From the NCBI RefSeq assembly GCF_002863865.1, contig NZ_CP022684.1, positions 496,001-560,000 of the forward strand: DNA of 64,000 nt. Reading direction: 5' to 3'. Each line of letters begins with the position of its first letter. Position 1 is the first letter of the stretch. The DNA comes from Ketobacter alkanivorans (GTDB taxonomy: Bacteria > Pseudomonadota > Gammaproteobacteria > Pseudomonadales > Ketobacteraceae). A program made the translations under genes and the position numbers. The notes beneath the pieces are model-generated. The model was not told the DNA's origin. It worked only from the letters and a program-made list of their open reading frames with translations, and did not search any database. Below are positions 55,382-64,000 of this stretch, piece by piece.

Positions 55382-56983
55382 ATGAAGCCCATTGATCAAG
55401 TGCGGACCTGGCAACAGTTACAAGAGCACCCCGACATCTGGGATATTATTGTGATTGGTGGCGGAATAACCGGCGTAGGTATACTGAGGGAAGCGGCCCG
55501 GCTGGATCTAAAGTGTCTGCTATTGGAACAAAAGGATTTCTCATGGGGCACCTCCAGTCGCTCTTCTAAAATGGTGCATGGCGGATTGCGTTACATTGCC
55601 CAAGGGGACATCAAGCTCACCAAACATTCTGTGCACGAACGGGAACGACTGATTCGCGAAGCGCCCGGCCTGGTTCAGCGACTGGGCTATTTGTTTCCTA
55701 TACGCAAGGGGCAAATTCCAGGAAAACTACTATTCAACAGCCTGTTGAAGATATATGACAAGCTAGCGGGCATAAAAACCCAAAAGTATTTTAATAGCCG
55801 AAAACTGCTGGAGAGAGTATCCGGGCTTAACCCGGAAAACCTCAAAGGGGCGAGCTACTATACCGACGCCATCACAGACGATTCGCGCCTGGTATTAAGA
55901 GTGTTACACGAAGCGATCGAAGCTGGCGCAGAGGCATTAAATTATTGCTGTGCTGATAGCTTGCTATTCGATGACCAAGGCCAGGTTAACGGACTCATCG
56001 TACGTAATGACATAAACGGGGAGACACTGAAGTTAGAATCGAAAGTGGTGATCAACGCCACCGGCGCATGGGTGGATGGCTTGCGAGAGGCCGTTAGTGG
56101 CGAACGTAATATCCGCCCTCTCAGAGGCAGCCATATTATCATCCCTCATCGTTTCGCCCCCGTAGAAGACGCTCTAACTTTATTTCACCCTCAAGATAAG
56201 CGTGCCGTGTTTATCTTTCCGTGGGAAAACACAACCGTCATTGGCACCACAGACCTAGACCACGACAGTGATCTAAATCAAGAGCCCAGTATTTCTGCCC
56301 AAGAGCTGGACTACCTACTATTACTGGCTCAACAACAATTCCCCAAATCCAATATCTCTAAAGACACCATCATTTCAACCTTTGCCGGTGTACGCCCTGT
56401 CATCAGTAAAGATCGTACAAAAGCACCCTCCAAGGAGAAGCGCGACCATCAAGTATGGGTAGATAAAGGATTAGTCAGCGTCAGCGGCGGCAAACTTACC
56501 ACGTTTCGCCTGATCGCACTGGATACACTGAAAGCCGCCCTTTCACAGATGGGAAGATCCGACGCAAGCTTTCTGTTTAGTGACAAGAACAGCATCATTA
56601 CCCCTGCCAATATCACACCTGCCGATCTCGATCTGGATGATACCAGTCTGGCGGCTCGTTTGATTGGCTGTTACGGCAATGCGGCCGAAGACCTGGTACG
56701 CAATGCACGTAGTGGCGAACTGGCATGTATTAAGCGGACCCGATTCTGCCTGGCCGAGGTACGCTGGTGTGCTGCAAACGAAAGCGTGCAGAAGCTTGAT
56801 GATCTGCTACTGCGCCGCACCCGCCTTGGCCTTCTACTCGATCAAGGCGGTTACGAACTATTCCCTGCTATAGAAAAAATTTGCCGCGAAGAGCTAAACT
56901 GGAATAACGAAACTTGGCAGGCTGAAGTGACGCGCTATCAGACACTTTGGCAGCAGCACTACTATTTGCCCGAGACAACATGA
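55382..56983 (+). CDS. Glycerol-3-phosphate dehydrogenase/oxidase, GlpD-like
   Basis: The 533-residue flavoprotein has the FAD motif VIGGGITGVGILREAARL near residue 21, then SSRSSKMVHGGLRYI, RPLRGSHIIIPH, GTTDLDHDSD and SGGKLTTFRLIA, all typical of the GlpD/GlpO family. It would oxidise sn-glycerol 3-phosphate, or a derivative, to the dihydroxyacetone form and pass electrons to quinone. Its stop overlaps the kinase start as ATGA, and it begins one base after the AGPS-like gene. This coupling suggests its substrate is linked to the AGPS-like reaction, so a 1-alkyl- or acyl-glycerol phosphate is possible. A housekeeping GlpD may exist elsewhere. Confidence 0.92.
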   Translation: MKPIDQVRTWQQLQEHPDIWDIIVIGGGITGVGILREAARLDLKCLLLEQKDFSWGTSSRSSKMVHGGLRYIAQGDIKLTKHSVHERERLIREAPGLVQRLGYLFPIRKGQIPGKLLFNSLLKIYDKLAGIKTQKYFNSRKLLERVSGLNPENLKGASYYTDAITDDSRLVLRVLHEAIEAGAEALNYCCADSLLFDDQGQVNGLIVRNDINGETLKLESKVVINATGAWVDGLREAVSGERNIRPLRGSHIIIPHRFAPVEDALTLFHPQDKRAVFIFPWENTTVIGTTDLDHDSDLNQEPSISAQELDYLLLLAQQQFPKSNISKDTIISTFAGVRPVISKDRTKAPSKEKRDHQVWVDKGLVSVSGGKLTTFRLIALDTLKAALSQMGRSDASFLFSDKNSIITPANITPADLDLDDTSLAARLIGCYGNAAEDLVRNARSGELACIKRTRFCLAEVRWCAANESVQKLDDLLLRRTRLGLLLDQGGYELFPAIEKICREELNWNNETWQAEVTRYQTLWQQHYYLPETT

Positions 56984-58536
56984 AGCAAGACACTCTGCTT
57001 GCCATTGATAATGGCACCCAAAGTATCCGCGCTCTGCTGTTTGATCTGCAGGGCCAGCTGATTGCAAAAAGCAAAGTTGATATTGAGCCCTATTATTCAA
57101 TCCATCCAGGCTGGGCAGAACAAAGCGCTGAATATTTTTGGGAAAAGCTATGCGAGGCTTGCCAACTACTGTGGCAACAGGATGGCGTCGATCGCAAAAA
57201 AATAAAAGCCGCTTCAATTACTACGCAACGCGCTACCATGATCAATCTGGACAGCGATGGAAACCCTCTGAGACCTGCCATGATCTGGCTGGACCAACGT
57301 AAACTGGACAGTGTTCCTCCGTTGAAAGGGCCTTGGCGCTACCTTATAAAAGCCGCCGGTGGAGCTGACACGCTAAACTACTATCGCACTCAAGCGGAGT
57401 GTAACTGGATAGAATCCTATCAACCCAATATTTGGCGCGCCACCCATAAATACTTACTGCTTTCGGGCTATCACACCTACAAACTGACCGGAGCATACGC
57501 CGACTCAACAGCATCACAGGTGGGTTATCTGCCGTTTGATTTTAAACATCATCGCTGGTGCAAGAAACACGACTGGCGCTGGAAAGCACTAGCGATTGAG
57601 CCAAAACATCTACCCAAACTGTACCCGCCCGGTGCGCAACTTGGCACCATTACCGCAGAAGCGTCTGCTGCCACCGGAATCCCTGAAGGGCTGGCACTGA
57701 TTTCATCGGGATCCGACAAAGCGTGTGAAGCCATTGGCTCCGGCGGGCTCAACCCTCAAATTGGCAGCATCAGCTACGGAACAACCGCCACGTTCAACAC
57801 CACCAGCCCCAAGTATTTTGAAGCGATCTCTATGCTGCCTCCCTACCCCGCCGCCATTCCCAAGCAATACAGCACAGAAGTGATTGTGCACCGTGGCTAC
57901 TGGATGGTGAATTGGTTCAAGCGAGAATTCGCTCATCAAGAGGTGACAGAAGCAAAACAACAAAACATTCCGGTAGAATCGCTGTTCGAAAAAATGCTGA
58001 ACTCAGTTCCCCCCGGATGCCTGGGGCTGACCTTACAACCATACTGGTCACCTGGCCTGCGCATTCCAGGCCCCGAAGCAAAAGGTGCCATTATCGGCTT
58101 TGGCGATGTGCATACCCGTGCGCATATTTACCGAGCCATTATTGAGGGCATCGCCTACGCTTTGCGAGAGGGCAAGGAACGGGTTGAAGATAAAAGCGGA
58201 ACCGAAGTCAAAACCCTGATGGTATCCGGTGGAGGCGCTCAAAGCGATGCGGCGATGCAAATAACGGCAGACATCTTTGGTATGCCAGCCATCCGCCCCC
58301 ATACTGTCGAGACATCAGGGCTCGGCGCAGCCATCAACGCCGCTGTCGGCTCGAATCTATTCTCCTCTCATAAGGAGGCCATTCAAGCCATGACTCATAA
58401 AGGCGCAGTGTTCAACCCCGATCCCAGCAATCAAAAACTCTACGACGCTCTTTACAACGAGGTCTATAAACAGATCTACGACAATCTCAGCCCGCTCTAT
58501 GGCGCCATACGCCGAATCACCGGCTACCCTCAGTAA
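56980..58536 (+). CDS. FGGY-family carbohydrate/polyol kinase
   Basis: The 518-residue protein has the two-lobed actin-fold kinase motifs: IDNGTQSIRALLFD at the N-terminus, AMIWLDQRK, SYGTTATFNT, and the FGGY signatures with MVSGGGAQSDAAMQITADIFG and TSGLGAAINAA. It phosphorylates a sugar or polyol with ATP. The protein is longer and different around the substrate loop (residues 280-360) from the usual glycerol kinase, so the substrate is open. The start at 56980 overlaps the GlpD-like stop by four bases; a longer frame to 56947 has no reason to be used. It could supply the phosphorylated glycerol compound for the two enzymes upstream. Confidence 0.9.
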   Translation: MKQDTLLAIDNGTQSIRALLFDLQGQLIAKSKVDIEPYYSIHPGWAEQSAEYFWEKLCEACQLLWQQDGVDRKKIKAASITTQRATMINLDSDGNPLRPAMIWLDQRKLDSVPPLKGPWRYLIKAAGGADTLNYYRTQAECNWIESYQPNIWRATHKYLLLSGYHTYKLTGAYADSTASQVGYLPFDFKHHRWCKKHDWRWKALAIEPKHLPKLYPPGAQLGTITAEASAATGIPEGLALISSGSDKACEAIGSGGLNPQIGSISYGTTATFNTTSPKYFEAISMLPPYPAAIPKQYSTEVIVHRGYWMVNWFKREFAHQEVTEAKQQNIPVESLFEKMLNSVPPGCLGLTLQPYWSPGLRIPGPEAKGAIIGFGDVHTRAHIYRAIIEGIAYALREGKERVEDKSGTEVKTLMVSGGGAQSDAAMQITADIFGMPAIRPHTVETSGLGAAINAAVGSNLFSSHKEAIQAMTHKGAVFNPDPSNQKLYDALYNEVYKQIYDNLSPLYGAIRRITGYPQ

Positions 58537-58543
58537 AGCGGAT

Positions 58544-59683
58544 TTATCCGTAAGGGTTCTCCTTGAACAGACGTTGGATTTCCTCAATCTGCTCAACATT
58601 ACTGACCAAAGCATCGACACATTCAGCATCCAGTTTCACACCGGCCATCTCACGGAGCTTGTTGAACGCTTCGGTGTTGCTCCAGGCCTCTTTATACGGT
58701 CTGCGACTGGTTAGTGCGTCAAACACATCGGCAACCGCCACAATACGGGCTTCTAACGGAATAGACTGCCCCACCAGGCGATCAGGATATCCAGACCCAT
58801 CCCAGGCTTCATGATGGTGCAGAGCGATGTTGTGTAAAATATCAACATGGGTAACGCCGCTTAACCCACAGTTTTTTAATAGCTTTTCAATCAACTTTCG
58901 CCCTTCCTCGGAGTGAGTACGCATAACCGCCAACTCAGACTCATCCAAAGGGCCTTGCTTCAACAGAATGCTATCGGGTATAGCCAGTTTGCCCAGATCA
59001 TGCAGCGGCGAAAACAGGAGTATATGCTCAATATACTGGTCATCCAGGTTGTGTTTGGGCGCGATGGTCTGCGCGATAAGCTGCGAATAACGCGACATTC
59101 GCTCCAAATGGCCGCCCGTTTCTGGATCCTTAGAGTGAGTTAAATCCAAAGCTGATTTAATCGTGGCTAACAATACCCGCACATTAGTACGTTCGTTATA
59201 CACCAGCAGGGTTATCAAATGGGCAACAACGTCTAATTCTGTTAAAACACGCTCACTGAAAACATCTCTCTCATCACCATTAAAAAACACAAACCCGAAA
59301 AAGTGGCCATCCCACTGCATGGGCAGTGTATAACTTGAGCGTAAACCCGCATCGTAAATTGCCTGGGTGTGCTCATGCTCTTCACCATGACGGTTAAAGA
59401 TACGCAAATCATTTACAACCCTGGGCAAACCAGATGCTGCAATTTCAGCCAAAGATGCACAATCTGCCAACTTGGCCCTGTAGCGGGTCAGCGGGCTCTC
59501 CTCCTGACTGCTGTATACAAAGGTGCGCAAATAATCGGTATCCGAATCATGCAGTGCCACAGCAATACGGGTTATGTGGGGCATATGCCCAGTCATCACC
59601 TGGTGTATAAACTGTAGCTTGGCAGCAATACTGTCCGCACCATTCAGGCCCTGCCATGGATCAGTATGATGATTGCTAGACAT
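58544..59683 (-). CDS. GAF/HD-GYP cyclic-di-GMP phosphodiesterase
   Basis: The 379-residue cytoplasmic protein has an N-terminal GAF-like sensor (residues 15-165), then a HD-GYP domain with HLERMSRYS, His228-Asp229 in LHDLGKLAIPDSIL, HHHEAWDGSGYP and VADVFDALTSRRPYKEAW. The HD and GYP motifs are intact, so hydrolysis of c-di-GMP is expected, controlled by the GAF domain. GAGGA lies six bases before the ATG. It faces the FGGY kinase convergently with only seven bases between stops, and it is divergent from the large sensor kinase, so the two signalling genes may be controlled together. Confidence 0.95.
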   Translation of the reverse strand: MSSNHHTDPWQGLNGADSIAAKLQFIHQVMTGHMPHITRIAVALHDSDTDYLRTFVYSSQEESPLTRYRAKLADCASLAEIAASGLPRVVNDLRIFNRHGEEHEHTQAIYDAGLRSSYTLPMQWDGHFFGFVFFNGDERDVFSERVLTELDVVAHLITLLVYNERTNVRVLLATIKSALDLTHSKDPETGGHLERMSRYSQLIAQTIAPKHNLDDQYIEHILLFSPLHDLGKLAIPDSILLKQGPLDESELAVMRTHSEEGRKLIEKLLKNCGLSGVTHVDILHNIALHHHEAWDGSGYPDRLVGQSIPLEARIVAVADVFDALTSRRPYKEAWSNTEAFNKLREMAGVKLDAECVDALVSNVEQIEEIQRLFKENPYG

Positions 59684-59854
59684 AATGAATCCTCATTATT
59701 ATCGCCCCCTGAATATTGCTCATCGATCGGCCATATGAACACAAGTATTCATCGTTGTCCCAAACTGGCGTTATTGCAAGTTGAATTGGGAGAAAAACAA
59801 TTGACCTACGACAGAGATAGTTGAATTACATAAATATTCTGTCACCACGCATCT

Positions 59855-59860
59855 TATAAT
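59855..59860 (+). promoter_or_regulatory. Candidate -10 box of the sensor kinase gene
   Basis: A perfect TATAAT would set the transcript start near 59867, giving a very short leader to the ATG at 59875 or 29 bases to the ATG at 59896. No good -35 hexamer is found 16-18 bases upstream, so it is tentative. Confidence 0.4.
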
Positions 59861-59874
59861 CCTATACTTTGGGT

Positions 59875-62547
59875 ATGCATCAAAATGAGCAATCAATGGA
59901 CTTGAAACGCTCCGGCGACCCTGAGAACAAGCAGTATAATCCGCCCCAAGTAGCGTGGCTCAGCAGCTTACGTTTTAAGTTGGGAGTGGGGCTGTTTCTG
60001 TTATTTCTAATATTAGTGTGCTCAAACCTGTGGCTGATCTGGTTTAAAGGGTTGCCACTGCTGGTTCAGCAAAGCAAAGAGCTGAATGAACAGATTGGTC
60101 AGAACATTGTGACCGAATTGAATCAGCAGTTCATGCAGGCAGAAACGCTGACTAAAGACATTGCCAATTTAGCAGAAGCATTACCAACCGAGGATCAGCT
60201 TTTCAAGAGCACCATCCCGCACCTGCTGGATCTTGAATCCATGCGCGACATCATCGCCGGTGGAGGGTTCTGGCCTGAGCCGTTCCGGTTCGACCCAGAC
60301 AAAGAGCGCGCCAGTTTTTTCTGGGGGCGAGAAGCCAATGGTGTGCTCAAATTCTATGACGACTATAACGCTTTAGATGGGCCTGGGTACCACAACGAAG
60401 AATGGTATGTACCCACCACCCGCCTGCAAGCAGGTTCAGCTTACTGGTCACGCTCCTATACCGATCCCTACTCTTTACAACCTATGGTCACCTGCTCTGT
60501 TCCTATTCATCGTGCCAATACACTAATGGGCGTAGCAACCGTTGATTTGAAACTGGAAGGAGTGAACAAGCTGGTCACTGAAAAGATCGGCTCACGCAGC
60601 GGATATGCATTCGTCATAGATCGAAACAATAAGTTTATTTCCTACCCAGATCAAAACATGGTGATCACCCAAAGAAGCGAAAACAATCAACAAGAATATA
60701 CGGATTTTATCTACGCTAAAGAGCTGGCAAAAAAAGCCCCAAACTTTCAGGAAATTGCCGACAAACTTGATTTTATAAGCTATCGCAACACCACTATCGT
60801 CAACCGCGATGCAGACCGCATCAAAACCGTTGCAAAAAATATTGCTGATAAAAGTTACCAAATCAACATTCAGGAAGCGCGATTGATCGCCCACAATTTA
60901 TTCCGTAATGGCGAGGGTAACATTGCCGTATTGGATAGATTTGAGATTTCAGACGATGTTTTTCTACACGGAAAGTCCGATGTTACTGTGTATCAAATGC
61001 CCCATACCTATTGGAAGGTTATTACTGTTTTTCCGTTAGAGGATACGATAGAAGCGGCCCGGGATATTAGCGAATCCGTTACCTGGGGATCTCTGACAGG
61101 CATCGCGATATGGGGCATGCTGTGCACAGGGTTCCTGTGGCGAGTGCTGTTTTCCAGGCTCCATGATATGACCGATCGCATTCGCCAATCCGCCCACGAT
61201 GGCAGGGAAATCCCCCTGGATCACAGCGCTAATGACGAACTTGGGTTACTGGCACAGTGGTATAACCGTCGCACCAAACAATTGCATCAAGCGCTTCGCT
61301 CTGCAGAGGTCAGCGCCCACGATCTTAAGCGGGAGAATAACGAACACAAGGTCACGGCCAAATTACTGGAACGCAGCCTGTCCATGCAACGGGCGATTCT
61401 AGACAGCGCCAACCTGGCGATTATTACCCTCGACAAGCAAGGCCGCATACTGAATTGCAACGCAGGCACCACCAAATTGCTTGGCTATCGAGAGCAAGAC
61501 CTGGTTGGAAAAACCTTTCCGCATGCATTAATTGACAAACAGCAGATGGAAGAATATCGCGTCGACCTGCAGCAACGCTATGACGTAAACATCAGCGGTT
61601 TCAGGCTTTTTACCACTGCGCTCGACAAAGGAGAACGCCAGGAGAACGAGTGGACGTTCACCTGTAAAAATGGTGTCAAACTGGATGTAATGCTGTCCAT
61701 AACGGCCGTCATCAGCCCGCATCATTCAATTGAAGGCTGGCTGGCGGTAGTAGCTGACATATCGGAACGCAAACAAGCCCAGGGCGAGCTTGAAAGGGCA
61801 CGCCATATCGCCGAATCCTCAAATCAGGCAAAGAGCCAATTCCTGGCAAGCATGTCTCACGAATTAAGGACACCGCTTAATGCCATCCTTGGATTCACCC
61901 GTCGCTTACAGAAGTACTTTAAAGAATCAGAATCAGACAACAATCAGGCACTGCGTAACCTCGATGCACTGAACACCATCGAGCGTAACACCCATCACCT
62001 GATGGAGCTAATCAGTGATCTGCTGGACATATCAAAAATAGAAGAAGGCAAACTGGAGCTGGAAAGCAAACTGTTTGATCTTGGCAAGCTGGTGGAAGAG
62101 GTACATTCTGATACCCATTCACTGGCAGGCAATCGAGACATTCAATACAGTTTTACGCTGCCACGAAACGGGGCCTACCTACAAGGTGACCGAGCCAAAA
62201 TTAAACAGATTATATACAACCTGGTTTCTAACGCGTTCAGGGCCACAGAGCAAGGCTCCATCCAAATCGGCGTTACCGTGCAGCATCATAACAACACTGC
62301 ATTAATCAAGGTAACCGACACCGGCAGAGGCATTACTCCGGAAGACAGCAAGCACCTGTTTGAGAAGTTTTCCAATCTGCACAACTACACATCGAATCAA
62401 CTCAGCAGCGGGCTTGGCCTGTTCATTACAATGGAGTTGGTTAAACTGCACGAGGGCAACATATCTTTTGAGAGCATTCCAGGAGAAGGGTCAACATTTA
62501 TAGTTGAACTGCCTTTACACCCTGGCCGTAAAGACGACGACACCTGA
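59875..62547 (+). CDS. Membrane sensor histidine kinase, dCache-HAMP-PAS-HisKA-HATPase
   Basis: The protein is about 890 residues. A first membrane helix (about 37-58) leads to a large periplasmic dCache-like sensor (60-390, with WYVPTTRLQAGSAYWSRSYTDP and GVATVDLKL). A second helix follows (404-424), then HAMP with a coiled coil (425-500), a PAS domain (about 500-620), HisKA with phospho-His662 (ASMSHELRTPLNAILGF), and an ATPase domain with YNLVSNAFRA, DTGRGI and GLGLF. It should sense a small ligand outside the cell and phosphorylate a response regulator; no receiver domain is fused or adjacent. The frame also allows a TTG start at 59869 and an ATG at 59896; the last suits the predicted transcript start. 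A terminator follows. Confidence 0.93.
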   Translation: MHQNEQSMDLKRSGDPENKQYNPPQVAWLSSLRFKLGVGLFLLFLILVCSNLWLIWFKGLPLLVQQSKELNEQIGQNIVTELNQQFMQAETLTKDIANLAEALPTEDQLFKSTIPHLLDLESMRDIIAGGGFWPEPFRFDPDKERASFFWGREANGVLKFYDDYNALDGPGYHNEEWYVPTTRLQAGSAYWSRSYTDPYSLQPMVTCSVPIHRANTLMGVATVDLKLEGVNKLVTEKIGSRSGYAFVIDRNNKFISYPDQNMVITQRSENNQQEYTDFIYAKELAKKAPNFQEIADKLDFISYRNTTIVNRDADRIKTVAKNIADKSYQINIQEARLIAHNLFRNGEGNIAVLDRFEISDDVFLHGKSDVTVYQMPHTYWKVITVFPLEDTIEAARDISESVTWGSLTGIAIWGMLCTGFLWRVLFSRLHDMTDRIRQSAHDGREIPLDHSANDELGLLAQWYNRRTKQLHQALRSAEVSAHDLKRENNEHKVTAKLLERSLSMQRAILDSANLAIITLDKQGRILNCNAGTTKLLGYREQDLVGKTFPHALIDKQQMEEYRVDLQQRYDVNISGFRLFTTALDKGERQENEWTFTCKNGVKLDVMLSITAVISPHHSIEGWLAVVADISERKQAQGELERARHIAESSNQAKSQFLASMSHELRTPLNAILGFTRRLQKYFKESESDNNQALRNLDALNTIERNTHHLMELISDLLDISKIEEGKLELESKLFDLGKLVEEVHSDTHSLAGNRDIQYSFTLPRNGAYLQGDRAKIKQIIYNLVSNAFRATEQGSIQIGVTVQHHNNTALIKVTDTGRGITPEDSKHLFEKFSNLHNYTSNQLSSGLGLFITMELVKLHEGNISFESIPGEGSTFIVELPLHPGRKDDDT

Positions 62548-62564
62548 AAGCCGCCCCCAGAAAC

Positions 62565-62593
62565 AGAAAAGCCCCCTTATCGGAGGCTTCTCT
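62565..62593. terminator. Hairpin between the sensor kinase and DUF2788 genes
   Basis: AGAAAAGCC pairs with GGCTTCTCT with one mismatch that becomes a G-U pair on the minus strand, and the loop may pair further. The minus side ends in TTTTCT. It lies between convergent genes and mainly suits the leftward one. Confidence 0.7.
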
Positions 62594-62611
62594 GTGTTTA
62601 ATTCTTAGTGG

Positions 62612-62812
62612 CTAAACCGGCATTACGATGGTCAGCACTTCTTTGGCGATAAAAGCAAACATACCCAGACCTAACGTCAGGAAGATAGCAAATGTACCCA
62701 TTTTGCCTGCTTTGGATTCGGACGCTAGCTTATACATGATGAAAAACATGTATGCGATCAACCCGGATACACATACATAAAGGGATACCGCTTCAAACTG
62801 TTCAATAGACAT
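62612..62812 (-). CDS. Small membrane protein, DUF2788
   Basis: The 66-residue protein has two membrane helices (LYVCVSGLIAYMFFIMYKL and FAIFLTLGLGMFAFIAKEVL) joined by a short basic turn (ASESKAGKMG), the pattern of the DUF2788 family found in gammaproteobacteria. The function is unknown. GAGG lies seven bases before the ATG, and a good promoter lies about 50 bases upstream. It is a single-gene unit. Confidence 0.88.
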   Translation of the reverse strand: MSIEQFEAVSLYVCVSGLIAYMFFIMYKLASESKAGKMGTFAIFLTLGLGMFAFIAKEVLTIVMPV

Positions 62813-62864
62813 TACGCCACCTCGACTCTGGAACCTGATACTGCAGGCGTTTCAAGCGAGGCGG

Positions 62865-62893
62865 ACTATACATATTGGAAAATGAATTAACAA
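62865..62893 (-). promoter_or_regulatory. Sigma-70-type promoter of the DUF2788 gene
   Basis: TTGTTA (62893-62888) and TATAGT (62870-62865) on the minus strand are separated by 17 bases. Transcription would start near 62858 and give a leader of about 45 bases. Confidence 0.55.
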
Positions 62894-62963
62894 GTTCCAA
62901 GTGATAAAAAATTGATCTAAAACACAATTAGCGAACACTTGTTTACATTTCTTAATATTGACA

Positions 62964-64000
62964 TCAAAACAGAGCTAACTGATTGTTTTTGCATGGTAAA
63001 GAAAACTGACTTTGGTCAAGGATGCGGCTTCCAGCATACTGAATAGCCGAACGTGAACACGCCTTTCTGAAACGGGAGCTTAACAACTCAGCGATCACAC
63101 CTCGCCCCCTCATTCGTTCGCCAAAGCGCGCCTCATAGAGCTTCCCTCCCCGGCTATGACGAATACTATTAAGCACCCGCTCAGCTCTATCTGGATAATG
63201 GTTCTGCAACCACTCCTGGAACAAGGGTGCGACCTCAAGAGGCAATCTCAGAAAGATGAAATTAGCGCTCTCAGCCCCCGCCTTTGCCGACCTGCTTACA
63301 ATCTCTTCCACCTCATTATCATTAATCCAGGGGATAAGGGGTGCCATCAGTAACCCCACCGGTATGCCCTGGCTCGATAGCATGTCGATAGCGCGAAGCC
63401 GTGCCTCTCCCGAAGCCGTTCTGGGCTCCAGTCTGGCTTTCAACTCGTTGCTCAGTGTGGTTACGCTAATCATAACTTTCACCAACCCCATCTGGGCAGC
63501 TTGTTGCAGTAAATCAGCATCTCGACAAACCAATGCGCTTTTTGTGATCAGGCTGAATGGGTGTTTATATCTAACCATCAGCTTAAGCAAACTACGTGTG
63601 ATTTGCTTTTCTCTTTCAATTGGCTGATATGGATCCGTTGCTGTACCTAATGTAATAGGCATGGGCTTATACCCTCTGCGTTGAAAGGTACGCTCCAGAC
63701 ATTCTGCTGCGTTTTCCTTAATGAAGATTTTGGTTTCGAAATCCAGGCCGGGTGAAAGGTCCACGTAAGCGTGGTTTGGTCTGGCAAAGCAGTAAATGCA
63801 GCCATGCTCACAACCGCGATAGGGGTTTATCGAAAAATCAAAGGGCACATCCGGTGATTGGTTCTTAGTGACAATGGATTTTGCTGATTCGCGATAGAAT
63901 ACGGTTTTTGGGGCTGGGCGCTGACATTCTTCATCCCATTCAGAGTTTAATGTGTCGAAACGGCTGTTCTTATTGCTGATCGCCCCTCTGCCTTTATACA
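62964..64000 (-). CDS. PA0069-family radical SAM protein, 5' end beyond window
   Basis: The protein runs off the right edge: 345 codons are visible, in frame from the last base, and the first readable residues are YKGRGAISNKNSRF. A Cys cluster CEHGCIYC lies in NPYRGCEHGCIYCFARPNHAYVDLSPG, the 4Fe-4S/SAM site of this family, related to spore photoproduct lyase-like proteins. Further conserved parts are ITLGTATDPYQPIE, LITKSALVCRDADLL and PLIPWIND. The segment PAPKTVFYRESAKSIVTKNQSPDVPFD, usual before the Cys cluster, is upstream of the in-frame GTG at 63848, so that GTG is not the start. The last two visible bases (TG) may belong to a start codon just outside. The substrate of the family is not settled. 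Confidence 0.92.
   Translation of the reverse strand, partial: YKGRGAISNKNSRFDTLNSEWDEECQRPAPKTVFYRESAKSIVTKNQSPDVPFDFSINPYRGCEHGCIYCFARPNHAYVDLSPGLDFETKIFIKENAAECLERTFQRRGYKPMPITLGTATDPYQPIEREKQITRSLLKLMVRYKHPFSLITKSALVCRDADLLQQAAQMGLVKVMISVTTLSNELKARLEPRTASGEARLRAIDMLSSQGIPVGLLMAPLIPWINDNEVEEIVSRSAKAGAESANFIFLRLPLEVAPLFQEWLQNHYPDRAERVLNSIRHSRGGKLYEARFGERMRGRGVIAELLSSRFRKACSRSAIQYAGSRILDQSQFSLPCKNNQLALF

Noticed and set aside
58542..58552. Small hairpin between the FGGY kinase and HD-GYP stops as a terminator
   Set aside because: The stem is only 5 bp with a two-base loop and no T-run, and it overlaps the HD-GYP stop region.
1..64000. CRISPR arrays, tRNA/rRNA genes, insertion sequences and phage genes
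   Set aside because: I looked for repeat-spacer patterns, cloverleaf ends, transposase motifs and integrase motifs and saw none.
63848..64000. Radical SAM protein starting at the GTG at 63848
   Set aside because: The frame stays open to the window edge and encodes the conserved segment usually found before the Cys cluster, so the true start is at or beyond the edge.

Overview
The window looks like a chromosomal segment of a marine-type gammaproteobacterium. The signs are a liu leucine-degradation operon, an olsBA ornithine-lipid pair, a polyhydroxyalkanoate-system protein, DUF2788, electron-transfer flavoprotein genes and a FadL porin. An oil- or lipid-degrading oceanospirillal/pseudomonadal lineage fits, but the genus cannot be named from the sequence alone.

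Region 1 (1-24476, minus strand) is a large non-ribosomal peptide synthetase (NRPS) locus with three consecutive genes read right to left. NRPS1 is FAAL-ACP-C-A-T-C-A-T, NRPS2 is C-A-T-E-C-A-T-E-C-A-T, and NRPS3 is a docking domain, two consecutive C-type domains and the start of an A domain cut by the window edge. Substrate-pocket residues read from the A domains suggest acyl-Gly-Thr-D-Val-like-D-Val/Ile-like-Ile as the first part of a lipopeptide. No thioesterase, MbtH or phosphopantetheinyl transferase is in view, so the assembly line continues beyond base 1.

Region 2 (24477-32986) starts with a 558-base divergent control region containing two symmetric sequence elements. Rightward genes follow for a TolC-type outer-membrane channel, a FadL-type porin, a secreted S15/CocE-type hydrolase with a GlyGly-CTERM-like tail, and a lipoprotein. 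The first two are candidates for export or lipid handling linked to the lipopeptide.

Region 3 (33031-40015) holds mostly leftward housekeeping and lipid genes: MaoC-like hydratase, PHA-system protein, TatD nuclease, a GMC oxidoreductase with its Tat-exported partner, an OmpA-like barrel, and etfBA. A small YdcH-like protein (DUF465) is read rightward. Strong hairpin terminators separate the units.

Region 4 (40513-44536) has a chalcone-isomerase-like periplasmic protein, olsB-olsA for ornithine lipids, an M14 metallopeptidase overlapping olsA at the 3' end, and msrA.

Region 5 (44595-52712) is a compact liuRABCD-aacS operon for leucine/isovalerate breakdown. It delivers electrons to the same ETF encoded nearby, and it carries acetoacetyl-CoA synthetase where Pseudomonas has HMG-CoA lyase.

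Region 6 (52807-58536) is a rightward set of a short-chain dehydrogenase, an alkyl-DHAP-synthase-like flavoenzyme, a GlpD-like dehydrogenase and an FGGY kinase. The last three are tightly coupled. The set suggests unassigned ether-lipid or alkylglycerol metabolism.

Region 7 (58544-64000) has an HD-GYP c-di-GMP phosphodiesterase divergent from a large sensor kinase, then a DUF2788 membrane protein and a truncated PA0069-type radical SAM protein. No tRNA, rRNA, CRISPR, insertion sequence or phage gene was seen.
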